DNA of 11,167 nucleotides, taken from the NCBI GenBank assembly GCA_937888925.1, contig CALARM010001190.1, positions 1 through 11,167 of the forward strand. The letters run 5' to 3'. Positions 1-5,983 of this stretch are shown piece by piece (within the stretch, counting starts at the first letter, position 1; the number at the start of each line of letters is the position of its first letter). A program made the translations under genes and the position numbers. The notes beneath the pieces were generated by a model. It made no database searches and was not told the DNA's origin. It saw only the letters and a program-made list of their open reading frames with translations. The stretch comes from an uncultured Synergistia bacterium. GTDB lineage: Bacteria; Eremiobacterota; SpSt-956; JAKJGF01.

Positions 1-831
1 AAAAAAGAAGAAAGAGAAGATGTAGTTCTTCCTCAGATTAAGATACAATCGTCAGGACTTACTATGGATATACCTGACGAACCGTCTCCTGATATTGTAG
101 AAACAGGAGACCATTCGTCCGACACATTCTGTGACATGCCTGCTCTTTATAAACTTGAAGATATAGAGCAGAAACAGGTTTCCGAAGAAATAAAAGCATC
201 TCCGGAATATATGAAAGAACAGAACAACCGTCAGAGAATAGTAAACATGATAGTCCACTGTGCTTCTCCCGATATAGCCGGGCGGCTTATTGAACGTATC
301 TATCAGCTTGGAGACAAAATACTTGATACGTGCCTTGCCTTTGATGTCAAAATAGTTGTCCTGAAATCAGGAGAGAAACTCTCCCATGTAGTGAAAAATG
401 CTGAAAATACCGGGGATTTGAGGGCAGGTTATTCGGAGAATCTGAGAATCTGTTTTCTCGGTGAAGAATGGCTCTTTGAAAGTTTTGAGAATCTATATCG
501 TTTCAATACACCTGTTTATCTCATGGCTCTGGCTTTTGATCACGCCACGGGAGGAGACAGTTTCGCATCACTTAAATCACCATTTGTATTGAATAATTAC
601 CATGCATGCAGACGGGGAGAAGAAGGACATCAATTTATGGAAGGTATAGCCTGTTACAGTCCTGTGGAATATTTCGCTCAAACACTGGAAACTTTCCTTC
701 AGGAGAAAGACGAATCCTTTCGTATAGATATGGCCCAGAAGGTCTTTGAAGGTAAAATATCTACCAAAGATGATTTATATTACAGTGATTTAAGTATGTA
801 TCAATATATTGATTATCTGGTACAGAGTTAG
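1..831 (+). CDS. Degenerate ATLF-like (lethal-factor-type) zincin-domain protein, 5' partial
   Basis: The frame is open from the first base, so the gene starts before the window; the ATG at 64 is probably internal. The visible N-terminal part is acidic and low-complexity (to about codon 60). The rest resembles the C-terminal metallopeptidase domain of anthrax lethal factor and its bacterial relatives (ATLF family). A strand LAFDVKIVVLKSG comes first (about 328-370), then LAFDHATGG at 529-555 in the place of HEFGHALD, then SPVEYFAQTLETFL at 658-699 in the place of the EFFAEAF segment carrying the third zinc ligand, and a typical MYQYIDYL end. Only the second His (541-543) of HExxH survives; the first His and the catalytic Glu are Leu and Ala. 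The Glu at 667-669 lies 42 residues after that His, against 45 in lethal factor. Inference: the fold is kept and peptidase activity lost. The family call rests on motif order only, without a database search. Confidence 0.62.
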   Translation, partial: KKEEREDVVLPQIKIQSSGLTMDIPDEPSPDIVETGDHSSDTFCDMPALYKLEDIEQKQVSEEIKASPEYMKEQNNRQRIVNMIVHCASPDIAGRLIERIYQLGDKILDTCLAFDVKIVVLKSGEKLSHVVKNAENTGDLRAGYSENLRICFLGEEWLFESFENLYRFNTPVYLMALAFDHATGGDSFASLKSPFVLNNYHACRRGEEGHQFMEGIACYSPVEYFAQTLETFLQEKDESFRIDMAQKVFEGKISTKDDLYYSDLSMYQYIDYLVQS

Positions 832-846
832 GTAAAAAAGTAAAAA

Positions 847-1143
847 GTGAAAATAATACTAAAAAACTTCAAAACCAATACAAAAGAAAAAATCGTAGAA
901 GAAAAACCGACTGCCATAATAGAATTTGACGGAGAAAATACCTATATAAAAACCAGGGACTGGAAGCTTAAAGAAAAACTTGAAGAAATATTTTCCGTCC
1001 CTTTTACCGTGAGAAAACCTGTAATCAAAGACGGTGTCCGTGCATTTGTTCTTGAAATGGTAAAACCCGGAACAAAAGATCATTTTAAAGAAATAGCCTA
1101 TTTACTCAGAAAAATTAACTTTTATGTAAATCTTATCGAATAG
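847..1143 (+). CDS. Hypothetical 98-residue protein
   Basis: This is a small, charged, soluble protein with no signal peptide, membrane segment or cysteine. I do not recognise a family. The start is the GTG at 847. An in-frame TAA at 841-843 rules out anything further upstream, and the only Shine-Dalgarno-like bases are a weak AGGT at 830-833 overlapping the previous stop. The pattern suggests alternating strands and helices: IIEFDGENTYIKTRDW, a helix KLKEKLEEIF, a strand VRAFVLEMVK and a C-terminal helix HFKEIAYLLRKI. It begins 15 bases after the ATLF-like gene and reads the same way, so the two are probably cotranscribed and weakly coupled. The lack of a strong start signal leaves the exact N-terminus open, but codon use matches its neighbours and the frame fills the gap. 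Confidence 0.6.
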   Translation: MKIILKNFKTNTKEKIVEEKPTAIIEFDGENTYIKTRDWKLKEKLEEIFSVPFTVRKPVIKDGVRAFVLEMVKPGTKDHFKEIAYLLRKINFYVNLIE

Positions 1144-1231
1144 AAATATTTCAAAGTCTTTAATTTCTGGCATTTTCCAATAATCTTATCGATTGGAACA
1201 GGCCAGTAAATTTTATATAAATCTTATCTAA
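1120..1231 (+). repeat. Imperfect 21-bp direct repeat flanking the gap before the TIM-barrel gene
   Basis: Positions 1120-1140 and 1211-1231 match at 19 of 21 bases (TTTTAT-TAAATCTTATC-AA, differing at the seventh and nineteenth bases). A third partial copy, AATCTTATCGA, lies at 1182-1192. The first copy is inside the end of the 98-residue gene and the last overlaps the proposed -10 element, so it may be a regulator site or a small duplication. Confidence 0.4.
1193..1221 (+). promoter_or_regulatory. Candidate sigma-70-type promoter for the TIM-barrel gene
   Basis: A TTGGAA hexamer at 1193-1198 and a TATAAA hexamer at 1216-1221 are separated by 17 bases. Transcription would start near 1228, just ahead of AAGGGG (1230-1235), the only Shine-Dalgarno-like sequence before the ATG at 1249. 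In this AT-rich background the match is suggestive only. Confidence 0.4.
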
Positions 1232-1248
1232 GGGGTTGTAAAAAAATC

Positions 1249-1941
1249 ATGAGCAAATTTCTTGAAATAATAAAGACAAAACCTTTTTCTCTTATAATGA
1301 GCCTTCCGAAAAATGATAAAGATCTTGCAAAAGCAGCAGAAGAAGCAGGGGCTGATGTAATAAAAATACATATAAATGTGGAGCACAGGGCAAGCGGAAC
1401 ATATTTCGGCCCTTTTGAAGAAGAAAAAAAGGCTATTAAATCCATTGTAGATACAGTGAAAATACCTGCCGGTATAGTGCCGGGGGCAGGTAAAGTGGCC
1501 ACAAAAGAAGAAATGATGGAACTTTGTGAAATGGGTATAGACTTTTTTGATACCTATATAGAAAATATACCTGCCTATATGTTAGAACTTCCCCGGGAAA
1601 TGGCAAGAATGTACGCACCTAGTTACAATTTCGATCTAAAACTTCTTCCCTATCTGAAAAACTGGGGAGCAGACATAGTTGAAGCTTCTGTTATGGCACC
1701 TGAAAATTACGGGAGGGAACTCAGATTGAGTGATCTTCTTCTCTATCAATGGATCTGCGAACAGGCAAAAATCCCTGTAGTAATTCCCACCCAGCTTGCC
1801 ATAAAACCGGAAGAGATCAAATATCTCAAAGAGGCAGGAGTAAAGTGTATTATGATTGGTGCCATAGTTACCGGTAAAGAGGCAAACACGATCTATGAAG
1901 CCGTAAAGAGATTCAGGGAAGCCATAGATAATCTGGTGTGA
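1249..1941 (+). CDS. TIM-barrel protein of the ribulose-phosphate-binding-barrel type, function unassigned
   Basis: At 230 residues this fits a single (beta/alpha)8 barrel. Repeated strand-helix units are visible: SLIMSL, GADVIKIHI, IPAGIVPG, GIDFFDTYI, ADIVEASVM, IPVVIPT, and finally GVKCIMIGAIVTG. The last has the layout of the phosphate-binding strand-7/8 loop seen in barrels such as NanE, HisA/HisF and related enzymes. The early strand AGADVIKIHINVEHRASGTYFGPF has acidic and basic residues where such enzymes bind a sugar phosphate. I cannot say which reaction it performs; a ManNAc-6-phosphate epimerase-like enzyme is one possibility. There is no signal peptide, so it is cytoplasmic. The ATG at 1249 follows AAGGGG at a rather long 13-base spacing, and no better start is present. 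It has its own candidate promoter 105 bases after the upstream gene. The fold is fairly sure, the function is not. Confidence 0.7.
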   Translation: MSKFLEIIKTKPFSLIMSLPKNDKDLAKAAEEAGADVIKIHINVEHRASGTYFGPFEEEKKAIKSIVDTVKIPAGIVPGAGKVATKEEMMELCEMGIDFFDTYIENIPAYMLELPREMARMYAPSYNFDLKLLPYLKNWGADIVEASVMAPENYGRELRLSDLLLYQWICEQAKIPVVIPTQLAIKPEEIKYLKEAGVKCIMIGAIVTGKEANTIYEAVKRFREAIDNLV

Positions 1942-1945
1942 AAAT

Positions 1946-1983
1946 CGTGACGCGTGACGCGTGCGTGACGCATGACGCGTCGC
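1946..1983. repeat. ACGCGT-N heptamer array, locus 1
   Basis: Five bases after the TIM-barrel stop there is a G+C-rich block of 7-base units. TGACGCG occurs at 1948-1954, 1955-1961 and 1973-1979, TGACGCA at 1966-1972, and a short TGCG at 1962-1965. The core is the self-complementary ACGCGT with one extra base between copies. It lies between convergent genes (stops at 1941 and 1991) and could fold as RNA, but no T-run follows, so a classical terminator is not shown. Confidence 0.75.
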
Positions 1984-1990
1984 ATAAACC

Positions 1991-2218
1991 TTATGACTTT
2001 TTCTCTTTCCAGACAGGAGACATTATTTTTTCTTTTTTCACTTCTAAAAATATCTTCTGTTTCCCTCTGGTCTGAATATAATATACTTTCCTTTCTTCGT
2101 CATATCTCCATATGCCTTTTATGGTAACAGGAACATCTAAAGCACTCTCATTATCCGTATCATCATACCACTGTCCGGAGTCACCATCAAAATGTAATCT
2201 ATTCTTATCTATAATCAT
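1991..2218 (-). CDS. Hypothetical 75-residue protein
   Basis: This is a small soluble protein of unknown family. It begins MIIDKNRLHFDGDSGQWYDD and has a WRYDEERKVYYIQTRGKQKIFLEV segment that looks like a beta-hairpin, with a Lys-rich C-terminus (KKEKIMSPVWKEKKS). Tryptophans and tyrosines are frequent. The ATG at 2216-2218 is preceded on the minus strand by AGGAAAGGAA (2226-2235) at good spacing, which supports a real gene. It is transcribed divergently from the radical SAM/SPASM gene. SPASM enzymes often act on small peptides encoded nearby, so it could be a partner, but it has no cysteine, no leader-like N-terminus and no core-peptide repeat. I infer no function. Confidence 0.6.
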   Translation of the reverse strand: MIIDKNRLHFDGDSGQWYDDTDNESALDVPVTIKGIWRYDEERKVYYIQTRGKQKIFLEVKKEKIMSPVWKEKKS

Positions 2219-2251
2219 AATTAAATTCCTTTCCTGATTTTTTTTTCTATG

Positions 2252-2287
2252 ATTATAGCATAAAATGTCTCAACTAAATCCTGTCAA
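2252..2287 (-). promoter_or_regulatory. Candidate promoter of the 75-residue gene
   Basis: Read on the minus strand, a perfect TTGACA (2282-2287) and a perfect TATAAT (2252-2257) are present, but 24 bases apart, too far for one promoter. TTGACA pairs at 16 bases with a weaker TTTTAT (2260-2265). TATAAT could also act with a poor -35. A two-copy 9-bp tandem, CCARAAATC, at 2290-2307 lies just upstream. Confidence 0.35.
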
Positions 2288-2327
2288 TTCCAAAAATCCC
2301 AGAAATCCCTGTTTGTAAGATATTAAA

Positions 2328-2356
2328 CTGAAATAGAGGCAAGAGCCTGTTATAAT
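2328..2356 (+). promoter_or_regulatory. Candidate promoter overlapping the first ATG of the radical SAM gene
   Basis: CTGAAA at 2328-2333 and a perfect TATAAT at 2351-2356 are 17 bases apart. Transcription would begin near 2363, after the ATG at 2355 and about four bases before the ATG at 2367. If used, the message would be almost leaderless and translation would have to start at 2367. No Shine-Dalgarno sequence is correctly placed for either ATG. Confidence 0.45.
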
Positions 2357-3374
2357 GCCTTCCATTATGAAAGACACATTTCACATTCAATGGCATATTA
2401 CAAATCTCTGCAACCTGAGATGTATCCACTGCTATCACAATGATTTTTCTAACAATCAGGACAGAACCTTTGAAGATTTAAAAAAAATATTCATAAATAT
2501 ATGTGATTTTCTGAAAAAATCGGATAAAGATCTGGTAGTGGATATAACAGGAGGAGAACCATTTATCTATAAAGAATGGAAAGAACTTTTCAGTTATCTT
2601 TATAAAAGTCCCTGTGTAAAAGAACTGGGGATTATCACAAACGGCTTCTTTATAAATGAAAAAATTCTAGACTTTCTCGAAGATTTTCGTGAGACAAAAT
2701 TAAAAATTTCTGCGGAAGCTTTTGAGAAAGAACCTTTCGAAAAATTCCGGGGGAAAGGAAATTTCGAAAAATTCATTAAAACAATGAATTTGTTGAAAGA
2801 AAGAAATTTTGAAAAAACTCTTATGTTTACCCTTATGGAGCAGAATGTTTCAGAAATAGATAAACTGTTTCATTTTATAGAAGAATATAAGATAAACCAT
2901 TTTATTGTGGAAAGATTTATTCCCTGGGGCGAGGGCAGGAAAATAACCGAACAGGTAGTATCTTTAGAACACTGGATAAAAACAATAAAAATTTTATTGA
3001 ATAAAACAGGCAATGAGGAGGAGCTCTATCCTCTTATACCATATAAAGGTTTCAGAGTTACAAAAGAGAATGGAGCATTTGAACTATATGGTTCTCCATG
3101 CATAGTGGGAACAGACGGTATTGCAGTCATGCCTGACGGAAGTGTTTTTCCATGCAGGAGATTTCCACTTAAAATCGGGAACTTGCTCGAAGAATCTCTT
3201 TATGATATATGGAACAGCTCTTATGTATTAAAAAGACTGAAAGATAAAAAAAATTTAAAGGGTAAATGCCATGAATGTAAAATAGAGGATTGTAACGGCT
3301 GCAGGGCACTTGCTTTTTCCATGAACGGAGATTATCTGGCAGAGGATTCTTTATGTGTTCTCGGTGAGAGTTAA
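2355..3374 (+). CDS. Radical SAM/SPASM-domain enzyme
   Basis: This protein of up to 339 residues binds S-adenosylmethionine on a [4Fe-4S] cluster and makes a 5'-deoxyadenosyl radical. Cys19, Cys23 and Cys26 form the CxxxCxxC motif (CNLRCIHC), and DITGGEPF is the SAM-binding GGEP motif. The C-terminal SPASM region has seven cysteines (249, 267, 305, 308, 313, 316 and 334), with GSVFPC, GNLLEESLYDIW and CHECKIEDCNGC in the usual order, enough for two auxiliary clusters. Family members modify ribosomal peptides, activate sulfatases or act in heme metabolism (MftC, anSME, AhbD/NirJ types). The substrate cannot be named here. No sulfatase, heme gene or clear precursor peptide adjoins it; the divergent 75-residue protein is the only small neighbour. 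The ATG at 2367 (MKDTFHIQW) may be the true start, because a TATAAT box covers the ATG at 2355. Confidence 0.9.
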   Translation: MPSIMKDTFHIQWHITNLCNLRCIHCYHNDFSNNQDRTFEDLKKIFINICDFLKKSDKDLVVDITGGEPFIYKEWKELFSYLYKSPCVKELGIITNGFFINEKILDFLEDFRETKLKISAEAFEKEPFEKFRGKGNFEKFIKTMNLLKERNFEKTLMFTLMEQNVSEIDKLFHFIEEYKINHFIVERFIPWGEGRKITEQVVSLEHWIKTIKILLNKTGNEEELYPLIPYKGFRVTKENGAFELYGSPCIVGTDGIAVMPDGSVFPCRRFPLKIGNLLEESLYDIWNSSYVLKRLKDKKNLKGKCHECKIEDCNGCRALAFSMNGDYLAEDSLCVLGES

Positions 3375-3380
3375 TAGTCC

Positions 3381-3408
3381 CGTGACGCGTAACGCGTTAC
3401 GCGTCACG
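3381..3408. repeat. ACGCGT-N heptamer array, locus 2: perfect 28-bp palindrome
   Basis: Six bases after the radical SAM stop, three ACGCGT cores are separated by A and T and flanked by CGTG and CACG. The whole block equals its own reverse complement. As RNA it could form a hairpin with up to a 12-bp stem. It lies in a 68-base gap between two co-oriented genes and may mark the end of one unit or act as a dyad binding site. No T-run follows. Confidence 0.85.
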
Positions 3409-3442
3409 AAATGAATATAAATTATAGAAAGAGGTAAATAAA

Positions 3443-4069
3443 ATGGATGTAAACAAAAATACGGTAAACAAGGAATCTGAAAGGCTTTTTAAAGGTTATA
3501 TGATAGGTCACAAGGTCTTCAATGATATATACTCTATAGTACACTCCTATACGGATTCGTCACCCATAGAAGACCTGGAAACAAAAGAAGAACTTGAACA
3601 GAAAAGAACAAAAGCAGAAATTATCAAATTAATCCCTCTTTTTAGCGTATTTGATATACAGCAGATAGAAAAGCTGGATCAGAAAATAAAATTAAAGAAA
3701 TTTAAAAGCGGAAAAGTCCTCTTTAAAGAAGGAGACAGAGCGGAAGAACTTTATATAATAAAATCCGGCAGAGTAACACTTTATAAAGAGATTCAGATGG
3801 ACAAAAAAGAAAAGATAGAGATTGCCAATCTCGGCAAAGGAGATCTATTCGGAGAAACAGGTATTGTTCTGGATACGGAAAGAACCCTTTCTGCCATAGT
3901 ATCCTCAGACAGTGTAGAATTATATATGATTTCAAAAGAAAATTTCCTGCATATGATGGAACAGCATGCCGAACTGAGTTTCAATCTTGCAAAAATACAG
4001 ACAAAAAGACTTATGGCAAGAGGAGATATACTGGTTGATTACATCTGTAATTATATAGAAGTTAAATAG
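3443..4069 (+). CDS. Cyclic-nucleotide-binding-domain (Crp/cAMP-receptor fold) protein without a DNA-binding domain
   Basis: Residues about 63-180 form a cyclic-nucleotide-binding beta-roll. It begins LIPLFSVFDIQQIEKL, followed by FKSGKVLFKEGD, the strand LYIIKSGRVTLYK, and the phosphate-binding cassette GDLFGETG (FGE at 136-138) followed by ERTLSA, whose Arg147 fits the phosphate-contacting Arg. The last 28 residues form a helix but no helix-turn-helix, so it is not a Crp-type transcription factor. The first 60 residues are a charged, mostly helical extension of unknown role. Ligand and partner are unknown; a cytoplasmic sensor or regulatory subunit is likely. The ATG at 3443 follows a good AAAGAGG site (3428-3434). 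The exported-protein gene starts 22 bases downstream, so the pair is probably an operon. The domain call is strong, the ligand call is not. Confidence 0.88.
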   Translation: MDVNKNTVNKESERLFKGYMIGHKVFNDIYSIVHSYTDSSPIEDLETKEELEQKRTKAEIIKLIPLFSVFDIQQIEKLDQKIKLKKFKSGKVLFKEGDRAEELYIIKSGRVTLYKEIQMDKKEKIEIANLGKGDLFGETGIVLDTERTLSAIVSSDSVELYMISKENFLHMMEQHAELSFNLAKIQTKRLMARGDILVDYICNYIEVK

Positions 4070-4091
4070 AGTGATATTAAAGGAAAACATT

Positions 4092-4442
4092 ATGAAAAAA
4101 CTATCAGGAATAATTTTAATTCTGTCCATTATGTTTGTATTCAGCAACGGATGGGCAAAATCCGGCCCTCCCATACCGGTTCCCGGACTATCAATCTCAG
4201 AAGCTGTTAAGATAGCACAGGAATATTTTTATAAAAAGGAAACACGAGTAATAGACGGTGAACATTTTAAAGTTAAGGACTATATTCTTATTTCAGCTCA
4301 ATATACGAATTATTTCAATGAAAAATACGAAAAAGAATGGGCCTGGAAAATAGAATTTGTTCACCCTGTACAGAATGATCATTCTGTAACATACAAGGTC
4401 AGAAATAATAAAGAGATTATTTTTCTTTATGCAACAGAGTGA
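4092..4442 (+). CDS. Small exported protein, possibly PepSY-like
   Basis: This 116-residue protein has a clear Sec signal peptide: MKK, a hydrophobic core (LSGIILILSIMFVFS) and a likely cleavage site after NGWA near residue 22. The mature part starts with a Pro-rich stretch (GPPIPVPG), then a helix SISEAVKIAQEYFYKK, and later strands around EWAWKIEFVHP and VTYKVRNNKEIIFLYATE. This helix-then-sheet layout resembles a single PepSY unit, a fold often found in extracytoplasmic inhibitors, but I offer it as a guess. I chose the ATG at 4092 because AAAGGA (4079-4084) sits 7 bases before it and the signal peptide begins exactly there. A GTG at 4071 in the same frame would put a useless MILKENI ahead of it. 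It follows the cyclic-nucleotide-binding gene closely. Confidence 0.75.
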   Translation: MKKLSGIILILSIMFVFSNGWAKSGPPIPVPGLSISEAVKIAQEYFYKKETRVIDGEHFKVKDYILISAQYTNYFNEKYEKEWAWKIEFVHPVQNDHSVTYKVRNNKEIIFLYATE

Positions 4443-4475
4443 AAAGCGGAATCATCAATCCACAAAAAGTTCCTT

Positions 4476-4502
4476 CAGTATGCCCCCTGAGGAGGCATAC
4501 TG
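4476..4502. terminator. Hairpin terminator between convergent genes
   Basis: CAGTATGCC (4476-4484) pairs with GGCATACTG (4494-4502) as a perfect 9-bp stem, with two further C-G pairs inside after a mismatch. Read on the minus strand, the stem is followed by AAGGAACTTTTTG, a short T-run typical of intrinsic termination for the lipoprotein gene. On the plus strand no T-run follows, so termination of the exported-protein message there is less certain. Confidence 0.65.
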
Positions 4503-4513
4503 ATTATATATTA

Positions 4514-5758
4514 TTATCTCGCATTATCAATAAGAAACTGTGCAAATATGGGGCCAACCGTCTGATCTCCCAGTTCATTGGGATGAGAATTGACCTCGCC
4601 TGTATAACGATAACCGGCTTTCAGTACATTATTACTGTCAGCAAAATAATCAAAAAGATCAAAACATACTATATTACTATGGCCGCTCAGATATTCAGAA
4701 CTCTTTAACCAGTTTGCAAACTGTCTTGCTCTGCCTGCAGTTGTAGAAGCTGTCTCGTCAGGATGAGAAGGAGGAGGAGTTATGACAACAAAAACCTTTT
4801 CAGGATGAGCGTCAAAGTAATTTCTCATCTGAAGATAGTAATTTTTGTAATTATTTAAGGTATCATCATCAACAAGGGCCTGTGAAGCAGTAAAACAGGA
4901 TTTAAAAGCTATCATATTATAAGTCATTATTTGATTTCTCGCAGAAACTGCATCTGCCCCGGAAGAAGTAAAGAGATAGCTGAGACCGTCAGGATCCGTA
5001 TTATCGCCCGGTATGGCATAATTGGTGCCGGTAAAATTGCCTGAACTATCTCTAAGACCGTCACCATTATAACCGTGATCCCAGAATTGATAACCGGTTC
5101 CATGGGAAGAGTTGTATGTATTTATAGTTCCTCTCACATTTCCTCTTTCAATCAGATCATTTCCTACTGAATGATGGAGGAAAAAGATTTTATTTCCGCC
5201 TGTGCCGGGAGTCGGAGTTGAAGTCGGGCCCACCAGAGGTATGGTGGCGACAAAAAAGGAAAAAGACGGTACATTTGCTGATATGGTTTCACCTGTAAGG
5301 GTTCCGCCTATGTTATTCCAGGTAATTCCGTCACTTGAATGAAAGACTGTTACATCTTCAGGTAAAATAGAGGGAGTCAATGTTACAGGTAATGTAACAT
5401 AGGCAGGGAGAGCCACATTATAAGCGGTTACATCGGAAAGAGAAAAACTGTAGACACTGCTTGCAGTCTGAACCCCCAGTGGTAAGCTCGGAGTTATACC
5501 GGTAACAGAAGCGGTACAGGTAACCTGTCTTGTAACAGAACCGGTCTGAAATGTGACAGATGCCTGTCCTGTACTAACTGTAGTCTCTCTGTCAGGCAAT
5601 ACAACTCCTGTCTGTCCCGAAGTGGGAGTGGCAGTGGCAGAGGGCAGTGGAGTCGCAGTCGGTATTATTACGGTAGTGCTGCTACTGCCTCCACAGCCTG
5701 CCAGAAATGAAATAATAACCCCCAAAAGTAATAGATAGAGATACGTTTTGTTTGACAT
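4514..5758 (-). CDS. Lipoprotein with Thr/Pro spacers and an SGNH-hydrolase-like C-terminal domain
   Basis: This 414-residue protein starts with a hydrophobic stretch and a lipobox LAGC (Cys22), so it is probably membrane-anchored outside the cytoplasm. A Thr/Pro spacer follows (about 33-46, TPLPSATATPT), then a beta-rich segment (about 50-170, with ASVTFQTGSV and VTLPVTLTP strands), a second spacer GPTSTPTPGTGG, and a domain from KIFFLHHSVGND (Ser197) to the end. The last part has the order of SGNH/GDSL-like proteins: an N-terminal Ser after a strand, FKSCFTASQ, VFVVITPPP, a helix with RARQFANWL, NIVCFDLFDYF, and the block-V-like SHPNELG (His392). The classical GDS block and the block V Asp are not seen, so it belongs to a divergent branch and its substrate (perhaps an acylated glycan) is unknown. 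The start is certain: AGGAGGAGG lies 7 bases ahead. It is transcribed alone. Confidence 0.82.
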   Translation of the reverse strand: MSNKTYLYLLLLGVIISFLAGCGGSSSTTVIIPTATPLPSATATPTSGQTGVVLPDRETTVSTGQASVTFQTGSVTRQVTCTASVTGITPSLPLGVQTASSVYSFSLSDVTAYNVALPAYVTLPVTLTPSILPEDVTVFHSSDGITWNNIGGTLTGETISANVPSFSFFVATIPLVGPTSTPTPGTGGNKIFFLHHSVGNDLIERGNVRGTINTYNSSHGTGYQFWDHGYNGDGLRDSSGNFTGTNYAIPGDNTDPDGLSYLFTSSGADAVSARNQIMTYNMIAFKSCFTASQALVDDDTLNNYKNYYLQMRNYFDAHPEKVFVVITPPPSHPDETASTTAGRARQFANWLKSSEYLSGHSNIVCFDLFDYFADSNNVLKAGYRYTGEVNSHPNELGDQTVGPIFAQFLIDNAR

Positions 5759-5765
5759 TTAATAA

Positions 5766-5815
5766 CCTCCTCCTATATATTTAGCTTTCTGCTATTAGCT
5801 GGCTTATATATTATA
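5766..5815 (-). promoter_or_regulatory. Strong ribosome binding site and -10 element for the lipoprotein gene
   Basis: On the minus strand AGGAGGAGG (5766-5774) is an almost ideal Shine-Dalgarno sequence 7 bases before the ATG. Further upstream a perfect TATAAT lies at 5810-5815. The -35 position (about 5833-5838) is poor, so the promoter may depend on an activator or the call may be wrong. Confidence 0.5.
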
Positions 5816-5916
5816 ACATAAAAACTATTCTTCATTATTATAGTTGGTGATAAAAATTTTCCATCTAAAAATTAACAAAATTTTTACATAAAAAAATTAT
5901 TTATCTGTATTTTTCC

Positions 5917-5925
5917 TGATATAAT
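5917..5925 (+). promoter_or_regulatory. Extended -10 promoter for the phosphoesterase operon
   Basis: TGATATAAT matches the extended -10 pattern TGnTATAAT exactly. No good -35 hexamer is found 16-18 bases upstream, as is usual for this promoter class. The start point would be near 5932, giving a leader of about 50 bases before the GGAG (5973-5976) and the ATG at 5984. The remaining 225-base divergent gap is very AT-rich and shows nothing else I can support. Confidence 0.55.
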
Positions 5926-5983
5926 AGAAAATTAAGATGAATATATAAGGGTTCTATTATTTCAATCTGACTGGAGAAAAATT

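Noticed and set aside
64..66. ATG at 64 as the true start of the ATLF-like gene
   Set aside because: The frame is open back to the window edge with neighbour-like codons and no Shine-Dalgarno sequence precedes 64; more likely an internal Met.
2290..2308. Two tandem copies of CCARAAATC as an operator
   Set aside because: Only two short copies, with no palindromic character; could be chance in an AT-rich gap.
1946..3408. The ACGCGT arrays as CRISPR repeats
   Set aside because: The unit is only 7 bases with a one-base spacer; there is no repeat-spacer layout and no cas gene.
4071..4091. GTG start for the exported protein at 4071
   Set aside because: It would place seven residues before a perfect signal peptide, and it has no ribosome site, whereas the ATG at 4092 has AAAGGA at ideal distance.
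4439..4708. Plus-strand open frame running into the lipoprotein gene
   Set aside because: It crosses the terminator hairpin and overlaps the SGNH-like domain on the other strand; no ribosome site and no family features.
5821..5915. Very AT-rich stretch between divergent genes as a replication origin
   Set aside because: No DnaA-box-like sites (TTATNCACA) were seen and no dnaA/dnaN neighbours are present; it is simply an AT-rich divergent promoter region.
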